DNA of 64,000 nt, taken from positions 1-64,000 of the forward strand of contig CAVUSZ010000015.1 in NCBI GenBank assembly GCA_963744255.1, written 5' to 3'. The translations under genes were made by a program, and so were the position numbers. The notes under the pieces were generated by a model that was not told where the DNA came from, did not search any database, and saw only the letters and a list, made by a program, of their open reading frames with translations. Each line of letters begins with the position of its first letter. Positions within the stretch are counted from its first letter, which is position 1. Source of the stretch: DATEDA01 sp963744255 (GTDB lineage: Bacteria > Pseudomonadota > Gammaproteobacteria > Burkholderiales > SG8-39). This document shows positions 8,774-18,300 of this stretch, one piece after another.

Positions 8774-9430
8774 TCATCCGACGACGTCGGAGGCGCGTGC
8801 ACTGCACGGCGCCGGCGTAAGGGCGTGGGACAGCATCTCCTTGAGGAGGGTGCGTTCTGCTTCCCACCCGCTTCGCTCCCTGCTGTAGACCTGCCGCACC
8901 GCCAGATCGCGGAACGCGGCCAGCGCGACGTGCCGGGCCGCGATCACCCGGTCTGGCGCCACGTCGTGACCGGCGAAGATCGCCACCCAGCACCGGTCGA
9001 ACTCGGTCGCCGATTGCTCCATGGACCCGAGCACTTCGGGATAGTTCGCGGGGTCGTGGATCGTGCCGAGCTGAATCTGCACGACGGCAATGAAACGACG
9101 GCTGCTGATGATCTCCCAATAGCGCTCCAGCAGCCGCTCCAGCCGGCCGGCGCTGCCCGGCGGGGCCGCCGCGTCGCCGGGAAGGCGGAGCGAGAGTTCG
9201 CTCCGGAAGTCCTCGAGGATGGCCAACAACAGCCCCCCGCGCGCGCCGAAATGGTGGAAGATCGCGCCCCGCGTGACACCGGCGCGCTTGGCGATGGCCG
9301 CCGTGGTCGCGCTCGAAAAGCCCCGTTCGTAGATGACGTCGATGGCGGCGTCGAGCAGCCGTCGCCGGGTCGACTCGCGCCGTTCGCGCTGCGTGCGTCG
9401 GGCGGGCAAGGCGGGGGCCTCGACGCGCAT
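8774..9430 (-). CDS. TetR/AcrR family transcriptional regulator
   Basis: A 218-residue repressor. The DNA-binding N-terminus has RRRLLDAAIDVIYERGFSSA, then TTAAIAKRAGVTRGAIFHHF, the standard TetR helix-turn-helix. The ligand-binding half is divergent, with AVVQIQLGTIHDPANYPEVL. The start is uncertain: ATG 9430 gives a typical length, and no strong ribosome site is visible. An inverted repeat at 9563-9583 lies upstream and could be its own operator. The gene is divergent from the exported-protein gene at 9883. Confidence 0.88.
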   Translation of the reverse strand: MRVEAPALPARRTQRERRESTRRRLLDAAIDVIYERGFSSATTAAIAKRAGVTRGAIFHHFGARGGLLLAILEDFRSELSLRLPGDAAAPPGSAGRLERLLERYWEIISSRRFIAVVQIQLGTIHDPANYPEVLGSMEQSATEFDRCWVAIFAGHDVAPDRVIAARHVALAAFRDLAVRQVYSRERSGWEAERTLLKEMLSHALTPAPCSARASDVVG

Positions 9431-9562
9431 CTTCACGGCGAGAGCGAAACCCCCACGCGCGCGCTCCCACCGCTCGTCGCCGCGCGCCTGTCCGCGTCCG
9501 CGGCGACGGCTGCGCTGGTCGCGAGGGCAGCTGCGAGTTTGCTGGCGTTCACGATGGTCGCC

Positions 9563-9583
9563 TTGAGTTGATGAAGGACTCAA
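9563..9583. promoter_or_regulatory. Inverted repeat TTGAGT-N9-ACTCAA, candidate TetR operator
   Basis: A six-base perfect inverted repeat with a nine-base spacer lies about 130 bases upstream of the TetR start, in the divergent region shared with the exported-protein gene at 9883. Its size and place suit a TetR-family operator. The rest of 9431-9882 holds no gene that I can support. Confidence 0.35.
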
Positions 9584-9882
9584 CAATGGAGCGACGCCAT
9601 CATGAGCCGCGGCGGTATTCCTACGGCTTCTCGAGCAGCCGCGCGAATCACGGATGAGACCAGAGGTGACACGGGACAGGGGGCGCACAGCAGGACTCCG
9701 ATCACAGCTGTGACCCGAGACGCCTCGCTTCGAAACGCCCATGGAACACGTGCGCGCGAGCCTTCTGCCGAAGCGCAGACGCATTTCGTGTCTGTACGCT
9801 CGCGGTGACCGGTTGGCGTCGCACCGCTTATCGCCGGATCGGACGGATCCATCGACGCCGCATTAACAAGGAGATCTTCAAG

Positions 9883-10428
9883 ATGACTCGCGCTTTGACA
9901 AAGGCAGTGGCGACCGCAGTGTTTCTGGCGGCAGCCGCGCTGTTCTCAACGACCTCGACGCTTGCACTGGCGCAGAACGAGAAGCCGGATGCGACGGTGA
10001 GTTTTTCCGGCGGATCGGCCGCAGTCGGAGTGGGCGTGACTTGGGGCCAAGGCACTCTGTATTTCCAAGGCAAGGACTACCCGTTCAGACTCCAAGGTCT
10101 CGGCCTCGTGGACATTGGCGGGAGCTCGATCCAGGCGACCGGCGAGGTCTACAACCTCAAGAAGGTCGAGGACTTCAATGGCAACTACGCCACGGCATCG
10201 GCGGCGGCGGCGCTGGGCGGAGGCGGGTCGGAGACCGCGATGCGGAATGAGCACGGGGTCGTGATGCGTCTCCATTCCACCACGAAAGGGGCGCAGCTCA
10301 AGGCGTCCCTGGAGGGCGTTTCGATCCAGCTGGAGCGGCCGGGCAATAGCGGTCGGCATGCCAGGCGGCGTGCACCAGTGAGAGAGCGAGCAATGAGGGT
10401 GCCGCCGCCAGGGCCGCCCACGAGCTGA
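9883..10428 (+). CDS. Exported protein of unknown function
   Basis: Starts at ATG 9883 with AAGGAG nine bases upstream, followed by a signal peptide ending near TLALAQ. The mature domain has ATVSFSGGSAAVGVGVTWGQ and a later YNLKKVEDFNGNYATAS segment with a Gly-rich turn, a pattern I recall from a widespread family of small proteobacterial exported proteins without known role. After SIQLE at about residue 150 the sequence turns into Arg/Pro-rich text, suggesting that the natural stop was lost by a late frameshift. Confidence 0.65.
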   Translation: MTRALTKAVATAVFLAAAALFSTTSTLALAQNEKPDATVSFSGGSAAVGVGVTWGQGTLYFQGKDYPFRLQGLGLVDIGGSSIQATGEVYNLKKVEDFNGNYATASAAAALGGGGSETAMRNEHGVVMRLHSTTKGAQLKASLEGVSIQLERPGNSGRHARRRAPVRERAMRVPPPGPPTS

Positions 10429-10458
10429 GCTAGACTGCCCAAGTCGGCGGCGAATCGC

Positions 10459-10800
10459 TTACTTCCGCTTGAGTTGTGCGATGAAGGCGCGGCCGGCTGG
10501 CCCCGGCGGCGCGTCCTTGCGAAAGGCCACCCTCATTGGAAGGCTCATGTCGCGCGGCGAGCCTTCGACCCGGATCTTGACCAACGCCCCGCTTAGGAGA
10601 TCCGCGTTTACCATGTGCAGGGGCATGTGTCCCCATCCCAAGCCGGCCTTGAGAAGGCGTGCTTGGCTCCGAGATCCGCCAGGCGCCACGTCAGCGGCGA
10701 CAGCACGCCGAAATTCCGGCCCGCGGACAGCGCTGTCCTGTCGGTCAGGACCAGCTGGACGTTTTCGCCACTTCCTTTCCTGGGGTGGCCGAGGTGGCAG
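10459..10800 (-). pseudogene. C-terminal remnant of a LysR-type regulator
   Basis: The segment encodes only the end of a LysR effector domain: VQLVLTDRTALSAGRNFGVL, then TWRLADLGAKHAF, a one-base deletion near 10660, then KAGLGWGHMPLHMVNADL and the terminal LPMRVAFRKDAPPGPAG. The winged-helix N-terminus and about two thirds of the protein are missing, and DNA upstream shows no match. From 10801 to 11292 I see no gene. Confidence 0.75.
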
Positions 10801-11292
10801 AGACGTTCAAGTACTTCCAAGCTCATACCTACTTGGGTTCGAATTCGTACGACCAAATTGCGCTCGCAAACAAAATAGCAGGCGGGCAAGCGACCAAGTT
10901 CGCGACGTGGGCGCGAGTGAATTTCCCGGTCCAGGTTGGCCAGCATTGAAGTCCTTATGCCCTCGATGCGGTGCTGGGCGGGCTGCAATCACCGAGTATT
11001 CATTACCGTTGCGGGCTGAGACACAAAGGACAAGAGCATGACCCGCTTCTCCTGAAGCTTTCCTGGGCATGCTCGAAGGCCGCAACTTCGGGAAGCTGCT
11101 CGTCAAAATCCACTGAAATCGGCGGGTGAAGTCGACGCCTTCCGACGCGCGTTGGCGCCCTTGGCCATTGCCGTGCCGGAGGGACGTGCCGCCGCCATCG
11201 TATATGCGTGCATTGCACCCAAAGTTACAACTGCGACCGCGCCAACGCGCGCTGACATCTTGCGGTGAAGCATCCGCGTCAGAGTTGGACGA

Positions 11293-11368
11293 TGACCCGA
11301 AGCAAAGCGCGCAACAGCCACATCACGGGAACGGAATTGTTTGTGGATGGTGGCGCCGCACAAGGGTA
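11293..11368 (+). pseudogene. C-terminal tail of a short-chain dehydrogenase
   Basis: The plus-strand reading ARNSHITGTELFVDGGAAQG followed by TAG 11366-11368 is the diagnostic end of an SDR of the VTGTELFVDGG type. Nothing before about 11293 matches an SDR. Twenty-two bases here (11323-11344) are identical to 16002-16023 in the intact SDR downstream. It is a relic of a paralogous or translocated SDR gene. Confidence 0.7.
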
Positions 11369-11402
11369 GGCAACTCTGATCATTATCGAAGGATACAAGG
11401 AA

Positions 11403-11648
11403 ATGAAAAGGGATCTTCATCCGACAGTTCGTCAGGTTGTTTTCAAAGACGTCTCTTCTGATTTTTCCTTTCTTGGAACATCAACGATGGATTCAAGTGA
11501 GACCATCAAGTGGGAAGACGGCAAGAGCTATCCGCTGATCACGGTCGAGATATCTTCGGCGTCGCATCCGTTTTTCACTGGAAAACAGCGTGCTCTCGAT
11601 GCGGAAGGTCGCATAGGTCGGTTCAGGAAAAAATACGGAAAGAAGTGA
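11403..11648 (+). CDS. rpmE2: 50S ribosomal protein L31, type B
   Basis: An 81-residue protein that matches type B (zinc-independent) L31 throughout: start MKRDLHPTVRQVVFKDVSSD, then FSFLGTSTMDSSETIKWEDG, SSASHPFFTGKQ and the C-terminal FRKKYGKK. It lacks the CxxC zinc ligands of L31 type A. Type B copies usually replace the zinc form under zinc limitation and are then repressed by Zur. I could not identify a convincing Zur box in the 30 bases before the AAGGAA ribosome site. It stands alone, next to an SDR relic. Confidence 0.97.
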   Translation: MKRDLHPTVRQVVFKDVSSDFSFLGTSTMDSSETIKWEDGKSYPLITVEISSASHPFFTGKQRALDAEGRIGRFRKKYGKK

Positions 11649-11732
11649 ACATCGCGACGATGACCGGGCGCCGGCCCCGTCCGCACGCCGATGACGGCCG
11701 GGCCGGACGCCGCGGCGCTGGACATTGCGCAC

Positions 11733-12674
11733 TCAGGTCGACTGAACGTGACTGCGAGCAGTGAGTGTCGGCTGGAGAAGCGGATTTTTCTGGATCAGCT
11801 CGCTCACCCAATCGACGAAGATGCGCACCTTCGCGGACAGGTGACGGCTTTGCGGATACATCACCGCTATCGGCAACTGCTCCGTCGTCCAGTCGGTGAG
11901 CACCTGCGTGAGGTGCCCCGACTCCAGGTATGGCCGCGCCACGTAGTGCGCGACCTTCACGATCCCAAGACTCATGACACCGGCTATGACATAGGCATCG
12001 TGGTCGTTCACCGCAAGGACGCCATCGAGTGTGAGCTGGGCCGTCCGCCCATCTCGAACGAACTCCCAGTCGAGGACTCGTCCCGTGCGATTTGACATGA
12101 AGTTCACGCACCTGTGCGCTGCCAGGTCCTCGGGCGTGCGCGGGACGCCGTGCTCCCGCAAGTACTCAGGACTCGCGCAACAGATGAAGCTCAGCGTACC
12201 GATTCGCCGCGCGACCAGGCTCGAGTCCGGCTGCTCGCCGATGCGCACGACGCAATCGACGCCCTCTTCCAGCAGCTGCACCGGTCGAAGTCCCATTCCC
12301 AGCTCCAAACGCAGATCGGGGTAGCGGGCGAGAAATTGCGGGAGCGCTGGAATGACGAACAGCCTCCCGAACGCGCCAGGCACATCGACGCGCAGCCGCC
12401 CCTTTGGCGCGACGCGCGCTTGCATCACCGACGCTTCCGCCTCCTCCAGATCCGCAAGGATTCTGGCGCAGCGCTCGTAGAACGCTGCACCGTCCGGCGT
12501 CACCGTCACGCGCCGCGTGGTGCGCTGGAGCAGTCGCACGCCGAGGCGAGCCTCCAGGCTCTGCACCAGATCGCTGACAGTCGTTTTCGGCAGCTGCAGC
12601 GAATCCCCTGCCTTGGTGAAGCCGCCCAGCTCGACGACACGAGCGAAGGTCTGCAGTGCGAGTAGTCGGTCCAT
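11733..12674 (-). CDS. LysR family transcriptional regulator
   Basis: A complete 313-residue LysR protein of the CrgA/DmlR-like subgroup. The helix-turn-helix occupies residues 1-60, with FARVVELGGFTKAGDSLQLP and VSDLVQSLEARLGVRLLQRT. The effector domain follows (GRLRVDVPGAFGRLFVIPAL onward) with the usual DCVVRIGEQPDSSLVARRIG. It is divergent from the small exported gene at 12782 and the SnoaL gene, so these are its likely targets. No defects are seen. Confidence 0.93.
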   Translation of the reverse strand: MDRLLALQTFARVVELGGFTKAGDSLQLPKTTVSDLVQSLEARLGVRLLQRTTRRVTVTPDGAAFYERCARILADLEEAEASVMQARVAPKGRLRVDVPGAFGRLFVIPALPQFLARYPDLRLELGMGLRPVQLLEEGVDCVVRIGEQPDSSLVARRIGTLSFICCASPEYLREHGVPRTPEDLAAHRCVNFMSNRTGRVLDWEFVRDGRTAQLTLDGVLAVNDHDAYVIAGVMSLGIVKVAHYVARPYLESGHLTQVLTDWTTEQLPIAVMYPQSRHLSAKVRIFVDWVSELIQKNPLLQPTLTARSHVQST

Positions 12675-12781
12675 TGTCCGTACTCCCGGACAGTTATTCC
12701 GTCTTTAGCCTGTTTATCCCTTCTGCGCGGCTAATCATACTGCGGTCCATGGATCAATGGACTCTCGAAAGGAGTACTGCA

Positions 12782-13030
12782 ATGAACGTCAAAACGCTAC
12801 GGTCGCTCGCCGCCGCTCTCGTGTTCGCGTCCTCGGCACACTCTGCGATCGCCGAAACTTTGGGCGAGCACCCCGCCGTGATCGTCGCGCGGACATGGAA
12901 TTCCCGCGGAATCGATCCGAATACTTTCATCGTGCTGCATCCCGCGAGCCCGCGATTTCTGGCGGCGTCTCCGACTGAAGAAGATACAAGGCCACCCGCG
13001 AGCAAGCACAGCGCGCCGCGAACGCCGTGA
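12782..13030 (+). CDS. Small exported protein next to LysR regulator
   Basis: An 82-residue precursor with signal peptide MNVKTLRSLAAALVFASSA and a mature part starting ETLGEHPAVIVARTW. An AAGGAG site lies eight bases before ATG 12782. Similar short proteins with an EHPAVxVARTW core accompany SnoaL-like genes in Burkholderiales in my recollection. It is the first of three small same-strand genes (12782, 13094, 13600) divergent from the LysR gene. No biochemical role is known. Confidence 0.7.
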   Translation: MNVKTLRSLAAALVFASSAHSAIAETLGEHPAVIVARTWNSRGIDPNTFIVLHPASPRFLAASPTEEDTRPPASKHSAPRTP

Positions 13031-13093
13031 GTGCGTCGAAGTAGATGACGCCGTCGCGGCGCGAGGTTCGTTCGCTCACTCCACCTGAAGGAC

Positions 13094-13546
13094 ATGAAGA
13101 TGAAAGACTCGAAAGCTCTGCTGTTGGAATATCTCGCCTCGATCCGTGATCCGGAACGCGCTGCGTCGCTTTTTGCGGACGACGGGGCGTTCGAACTGCC
13201 GTTCCTGCGCTCGCTCGGGGTCGGACCTCGCTACACGGGCCGCCATGAGATCGCCGCGCTGCTTCACCACTTGCTCAAGCTCTATCCGAACTTCGCGTTC
13301 GCGCCGGACGATATCCATGTCCTCATCGAGACGCCGGAAAAGACGTTCGCCGAGTATGTGGTGCACGCGCGCGCCGCTGCGACCGGGCGAACGCTCCATC
13401 AGCTGTTCACTGGGTACCTCGTGGCGAAGGCTGGTGAGATCAAGTTGCTGCGCGAAACCTTCAATCCGCTGGCGCAGGCGCAGGCGCAACTGCCGAATGG
13501 AGTCGCCGATATCGGAGCACCCGGCGACGAGGTGCACTCGTTCTGA
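13094..13546 (+). CDS. SnoaL-like (NTF2-fold) protein
   Basis: A 150-residue protein with an NTF2-like fold: LLEYLASIRDPERAASLFAD opens helix 1, AFELPFLRSLG and YTGRHEIAALLHHLLKLYPN follow, and the sheet ends with LHQLFTGYLVAKAGEIKLLR. The second in-frame ATG (13100) has slightly better spacing to GAAGGA. Proteins of this type include ketosteroid-isomerase-like enzymes and binding proteins. The LysR regulator and two exported proteins nearby suggest a small inducible unit. Confidence 0.82.
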   Translation: MKMKDSKALLLEYLASIRDPERAASLFADDGAFELPFLRSLGVGPRYTGRHEIAALLHHLLKLYPNFAFAPDDIHVLIETPEKTFAEYVVHARAAATGRTLHQLFTGYLVAKAGEIKLLRETFNPLAQAQAQLPNGVADIGAPGDEVHSF

Positions 13547-13599
13547 TTGAGTGCGAGCTTTCGTCCCCCTTTACTTCCACTCCCAAAGAGGAAAACATC

Positions 13600-13839
13600 A
13601 TGAGACGCTTCATCGCTGCAGTATCGTTCGCCGCGCTTGCCGTCCCGGCGCTCGCATACGAGGACGGACCGCCGAGGTTCAAGGACCGAGCGCCGTTGGA
13701 GCAAACGCAGCCCGATCGCCGGCCTGTCGGCGTGCGCGATCCCGCGCCTAACGCGCCCGGCTCGGCCGGGGCCACGGCCGGCACGCCATCGCGCGGCGTG
13801 AGGGAGAACGATCAAAACTTCATCGCGCCGCCGCGGTAA
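13600..13839 (+). CDS. Small Pro-rich exported protein
   Basis: A 79-residue precursor: signal peptide MRRFIAAVSFAALAVPALAY, then a hydrophilic Pro/Arg/Asp-rich tail without predicted fold (RRPVGVRDPAPNAPGSAG). AGAGGA stands nine bases before ATG 13600. It follows the SnoaL gene by 53 bases and may be co-transcribed with it. Function unknown. Confidence 0.65.
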   Translation: MRRFIAAVSFAALAVPALAYEDGPPRFKDRAPLEQTQPDRRPVGVRDPAPNAPGSAGATAGTPSRGVRENDQNFIAPPR

Positions 13840-13901
13840 ACAGACGCCGCAGCGCGATTTGTCCCCGCCCGGTTTTCCCGAAACGGCGCATAGCAGCCAA
13901 G

Positions 13902-15297
13902 ATGGACCCGCGTACACAAGTATTGCTGGAGGCGCCAATCGCCCGAACGCTGCTGCGGCTTGCGGTGCCGAACATCCTCGTGCTCGGGGCGCAGGCTGCG
14001 GCAGGCCTGGTCGAGACTTATTTCATCGGCAAGCTCGGAACGGATGCCCTGGCGGGCGTTGCGCTCGTTTTCCCGGTCGTGATGCTGATGCAGATGATGT
14101 CGGCCGGCGCGATGGGCGGCGGTATCTCGTCCGCCATCGCACGGGCGCTCGGCGGTTCCCGCCGCGCCGACGCGAATGCATTGGTATTGCACGCCGTCCT
14201 CATCGCCGTCGTGTTTGGCCTCGCTTTCATGCTCGCCGTCTTTGGCGGTGGCCGCTGGCTCTTTGATGCGATGGGGGCCAAGGGGCCATCCATGAACGCC
14301 GCCTTGACCTACTCCAATTGGGTTTTCGCCGGCGCAGTGCTGATATGGCTCTTCAACTCGCTAGCGGCCGTAATCCGCGGCACGGGCAACATGGCCGTGC
14401 CGGCCATGGTCACCCTGGCAGGCACGGCGATGCTGATTCCGCTCTCACCCGTGCTGATCTTCGGCTGGGGGCCATTCCCGGCGTTTGGCATCGCCGGAGG
14501 CGCCATCGCATTGCTTGCCTTTTACGCCGCGGGGACTATCGCGCTCTGCGCGTATCTGTGGTCCGGCAAAAGTGTCCTGCACCCGGCCATTCGAGGCGTG
14601 AGATTTCGGTGGCCGCTTTTCCGCGACATCCTGCGCGTCGGCGCGGTCGCTGCCCTGGTCACTCTGTCGACGAATCTCACCATCATGATCGGCACGGCGC
14701 TGGTCGGGGAGTTCGGAACGGCAGCGATCGCGGGATACGGGACGGGCGCGCGACTGGAATACCTGCTCGTACCCCTCGTCTTCGGGTTGGGCGCCCCGTT
14801 GGTCGCCATGGTCGGAACCAGCATCGGAGCGGGCAAGCGCGAGCGCGCCTTGCGCGTAGCGTGGATCGGGGCCGCGCATCGCGACCGCTCTCACCGAGGC
14901 GATCGGCCTGTGCGCCGCGGCCTTTCCTTACGCCTGGCTTTCTCTGTTCGATACCGACCCCGCCATGCTCGAGAGCGGAGCGCGCTACCTGCGCGTGGTC
15001 GGCCCCTTCTACGGAATGCTCGGGCTCGCCCTTTCCTTGTATTTCGCTTCGCAGGGCGCAGGTCGGCTGGCGTGGCCGCTGGCGGGCAATCTGGTGCGCC
15101 TGGCGATCGCCGCTGCCGGCGGCTTTGTGGCGCTGCGCTGGACCGGGGACATCTCCCATGTGTTCTTGGCGCAGAGCGTTGCGCTCGTTGCCTTCGGACT
15201 GATCAATGCGGTCTCGGTCGCTGGCGGAGCGTGGTTCGGTCCACTGCGTTGGCCGACGAAGAAAAGTCCGGCGCCGCAACCCTGTATCGATACTTAA
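13902..15297 (+). CDS. MATE family efflux transporter (one frameshift)
   Basis: A polytopic MATE exporter of about 465 residues when read through one inserted base near 14870. The N-terminal half (LLRLAVPNILVLGAQAAAGL, then VETYFIGKLGTDALAGVALV) and the second half after the shift (ALTEAIGLCAAAFPYAWLSL, then FFDTDPAM-like text) are both well conserved. It would couple Na+ or H+ entry to drug export. It sits ten bases before the SDR start at 15308. The frameshift lies in otherwise perfect coding sequence, so it may not be real. Confidence 0.85.
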
Positions 15298-15307
15298 GGA
15301 GAAACAC

Positions 15308-16048
15308 GTGGGGAAGCTTGAAGGAAAAATTGCACTCATTACCGGTGGCAATAGCGGCATTGGCCTTGCCACGGCGAAGCGGTTTGCGCACGAAGGCGCG
15401 TACGTCTTCATAACGGGGCGTCGTGATGCGGAGCTCGCGGCGGCGGCAAAGGAAATCGGAAGAAACGTGACCGGGGTACAAGGAGACGTGTCGAAGCTTG
15501 GCGATCTCGATCGCCTCTTCGCGCAAATCAAGCGGGAGAAGGGCAAGCTCGATATCGTGTTCGCGAATGCGGGTGGGGCCGTACCGCTTGCCCCCCTCGG
15601 CGGGATAACCGAGGAGCTCTACGACTCGATCTTCAGCATCAACGTGAAGGGCCTCCTTTTCACGGTGCAGAAGGCGCTTCCACTGATGCCGGACGGCGCG
15701 TCGATCATCCTGAATGCGTCCATCGTCGCCAGCAAAGGGTTGCCCGACTGGAGTGTTTATAGCGCCACCAAAGCCGCGGTCCGCTCGTTCGCGCGGACAT
15801 GGACAACGGACTTGAAGGCTCGCCGCATTCGCGTGAACGCAGTGAGCCCGGGCTTTACCGACACGGCTCCATGGCATTCCGCAGAAGGGGCCGAGGAACG
15901 CATGAAGATCATTTCCGACAGTGTTCCGTTGGGCAGGTTCGGCACCCCCGATGAGATCGCGAAGGCGGTCGTGTTTCTCGCCTCCGACGACGCGAGCTAC
16001 GTCACGGGAACGGAATTGTTTGTCGACGGCGGCTTCGCACAAGTGTAG
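15308..16048 (+). CDS. Short-chain dehydrogenase/reductase
   Basis: A 246-residue SDR starting at GTG 15308 with AAGGAG six bases before it. It has the cofactor motif TGGNSGIG, the NNAG-equivalent FANAGG, the catalytic Ser in ILNASIVASKG and YSATK, and the tail VTGTELFVDGGFAQV. The TGRRDAELAA segment after strand 2 suggests NADP(H) preference. It directly follows the MATE gene. The related tail fragment at 11293-11368 shows that a second copy once existed nearby. Confidence 0.93.
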   Translation: MGKLEGKIALITGGNSGIGLATAKRFAHEGAYVFITGRRDAELAAAAKEIGRNVTGVQGDVSKLGDLDRLFAQIKREKGKLDIVFANAGGAVPLAPLGGITEELYDSIFSINVKGLLFTVQKALPLMPDGASIILNASIVASKGLPDWSVYSATKAAVRSFARTWTTDLKARRIRVNAVSPGFTDTAPWHSAEGAEERMKIISDSVPLGRFGTPDEIAKAVVFLASDDASYVTGTELFVDGGFAQV

Positions 16049-16131
16049 GTAACCGCGTAGGTTGCAGCCGTAACTTGGATGCGACCCGCCGACATGGTCC
16101 GCAGACGCGCCCGGTCGAGCATGGGGAGACT

Positions 16132-18300
16132 ATGACTGACTTCTTCCCGAAGACCCTCACGGCGGCGATCGACTACTGGACCGACGCGTGGCAGCGCACG
16201 ATCCTCACCTGGGACGTGCTGCGCGAGCGCGGCAACCAGTACCTCGAGCACGAGCAGTCAGGCAAGCCGCCGCTGCTCGTCTTCGACTACGAGATCGTCG
16301 TCGACGGCCGCAAGCTCGAGCGCCCCGCGAACTACGCGCTGGCAAGGATCAGGCCGCCGGCGACCTGCCCGTTGACCGACCCGAAGAAGCGGCCGTTCGT
16401 CGTCATCGACCCGCGCGCCGGCCACGGTCCAGGCATCGGCGGCTTCAAGATGGACAGCGAGGTCGGGATCGCCCTCAAGCACGCCCACCCGTGCTACTTC
16501 GTGATGTTCTTCCCTCAGCCGGTCCCCGGCCAGACGATCGAGTCCGTGTGGGCCGCCGAGATCGCGTTTCTCCGCAAGGTGAACGAGCTGCATCCGGACG
16601 CCGAGGGTAAGCCGTTCGTCATCGGGAACTCCCAGGGTGGCTGGGCGCTGATGACGCTCGCCTCGCTCGCACCCGGCCTCGTCGGCCCGATCCTCCTTGC
16701 CGGCTCGCCGATCTCGTACTGGGCGGGCGTCGCGGGCAAGAACCCGATGCGCTACACGGGCGGGCTCCTCGGCGGCTCCTGGACGGCCTCACTCGCCGGC
16801 GACCTCGGCCACGGCAAGTTCGACGGCGCCTACCTCGTCAACAACTTCGAGCGTCTCGATCCCGCGAACACCCTCTGGACCAAGCTCTACAATCTCTACT
16901 CGAAGGTCGATACCGAGCGCGAGCGGTTTCTCCAGTTCGAGAAGTGGTGGGGTGGCCATTTCCTCCTGAACAAGGAGGAGATGGAGTGGATCGCCCGGAA
17001 CCTCTTCGTGGGCAACAAGCTCAGTGCCGGCGAGATCGAGTCGCCGGACGGCAGATACCGCGTCGACCTCCGCAACATCCGGGAGCCGATCGTGGTGTTC
17101 GCCTCATGGGGCGACAACATCACGCCGCCGCAGCAGGCGCTCAGCTGGATCCCCGACATCTACGCGAGCGTCGACGAGATCCGCGCGAACGAGCAGACGA
17201 TTGTCTACTCCCTGCACGAGAGAATCGGGCACCTCGGGATCTTCGTCTCGGCGGGCGTGGTGAGGCGCGAGACCGCCGAGCTCGCCTGCGCGCTCGACCT
17301 GATCGAGACGCTGCCGCCGGGGCTCTATGAGGCGGTGATCGAGGACACGCATCCGGAGATGCCGGGGCTCGAGTTCGTCTCCGGCCGGTACCTCATCAAG
17401 TTCGTGCCGCGGACGATCGACGACATCCTCGCGCTCGACGACGGCCGCGAGGACGAGCAGGCATTCGAGGTCGTGAAGCGGGTAAGCGAGATCAACCAGG
17501 GGCTGTACGACACGTTCGCCTCGCCGGTCGTGAAGAGCATGTCGAACGAGTGGGCGGCGAGCGCGATCCGTGCCCTCAACCCGGCGCGGCTGGAGCGCTA
17601 CCTGTTCTCCGACTTCAATCCGTGGATGCCGTGGGTGAAGTCAATGGCCGGAACCGTCCGCGAGAACCGCCGCCCGGCCGCTGCCGACAATGCGTTTGTC
17701 AGCCTCGAGCGTGGGGCCTCGGAGCGGATCGAGCAGTCGCTCGACGCGTACCGCGATGCCCGCGACGCGATGTATGAATGGCTGTTCAAGGCGATCTATG
17801 AGTCGCCGTGGCTTACCGCGGTGGTGGGGCTCAGCCGCGAGAGCGTGCGGCACCGCGGGCCGAAGGCGCCGACCTGGGAGCACGAGGAGCTCAAGCGCAT
17901 GAAGCGGCTCGTCGCCGAGTCGCACATCGAGGAGGGTACACTGCTCGACGGCTGGGCGCGGGTCATCCTGTACACGCGGGGCGACGACAAGGTCGCCGAC
18001 GAGCGGTCGTTCAACCTGGTGCGCCAGATGATCGAGAAGCTCCGACCGGAGCTGCGGCTATCGCTCGACGAGCTGAAGGCGGCGGTGAAACGGCAGGCCT
18101 TCGCGCTGGCACTCGACGAGGCGCGCGCGGTGGCAGCGCTGCCCAAGCTGCTTCCCGCGATGGCCCAGCGGCGCGAAGCGGTGGAGGCCGCGCGGCGCGT
18201 CGCCGGGACCCGTGGCCTGCTCACCGAGGAGCAGGAGAACCGTTTTCGCCGGATCGAGCGCGTCCTCGGCTTGGAGGCGGCGGTGCAGGAGGCAGCATGA
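16132..18300 (+). CDS. DUF3141 alpha/beta-hydrolase, PHA-synthase-like protein
   Basis: A 722-residue protein of the DUF3141 family, often labelled poly(3-hydroxyalkanoate) synthetase. An alpha/beta-hydrolase core covers about residues 80-400 with the nucleophile elbow GNSQGG near residue 166, so the nucleophile is Ser rather than the Cys of true PHA synthases, and a late His in HERIGHLGIF. The C-terminal third is a helical region unique to this family. The start at ATG 16132 follows GGGGAG. Its stop overlaps the aldehyde dehydrogenase start by ATGA, so the pair is translationally coupled. Polymer synthesis is unproven; an esterase or depolymerase role is possible. Confidence 0.85.
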   Translation: MTDFFPKTLTAAIDYWTDAWQRTILTWDVLRERGNQYLEHEQSGKPPLLVFDYEIVVDGRKLERPANYALARIRPPATCPLTDPKKRPFVVIDPRAGHGPGIGGFKMDSEVGIALKHAHPCYFVMFFPQPVPGQTIESVWAAEIAFLRKVNELHPDAEGKPFVIGNSQGGWALMTLASLAPGLVGPILLAGSPISYWAGVAGKNPMRYTGGLLGGSWTASLAGDLGHGKFDGAYLVNNFERLDPANTLWTKLYNLYSKVDTERERFLQFEKWWGGHFLLNKEEMEWIARNLFVGNKLSAGEIESPDGRYRVDLRNIREPIVVFASWGDNITPPQQALSWIPDIYASVDEIRANEQTIVYSLHERIGHLGIFVSAGVVRRETAELACALDLIETLPPGLYEAVIEDTHPEMPGLEFVSGRYLIKFVPRTIDDILALDDGREDEQAFEVVKRVSEINQGLYDTFASPVVKSMSNEWAASAIRALNPARLERYLFSDFNPWMPWVKSMAGTVRENRRPAAADNAFVSLERGASERIEQSLDAYRDARDAMYEWLFKAIYESPWLTAVVGLSRESVRHRGPKAPTWEHEELKRMKRLVAESHIEEGTLLDGWARVILYTRGDDKVADERSFNLVRQMIEKLRPELRLSLDELKAAVKRQAFALALDEARAVAALPKLLPAMAQRREAVEAARRVAGTRGLLTEEQENRFRRIERVLGLEAAVQEAA

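Noticed and set aside
10801..11292. Short open frames in the gap between the LysR tail and the SDR tail
   Set aside because: None has a ribosome site and protein-like composition, and they overlap each other on both strands.
11369..11402. Zur box before the type B L31 gene
   Set aside because: The 34 bases before the start show no convincing palindrome of the Zur type, so zinc control cannot be claimed from the sequence.
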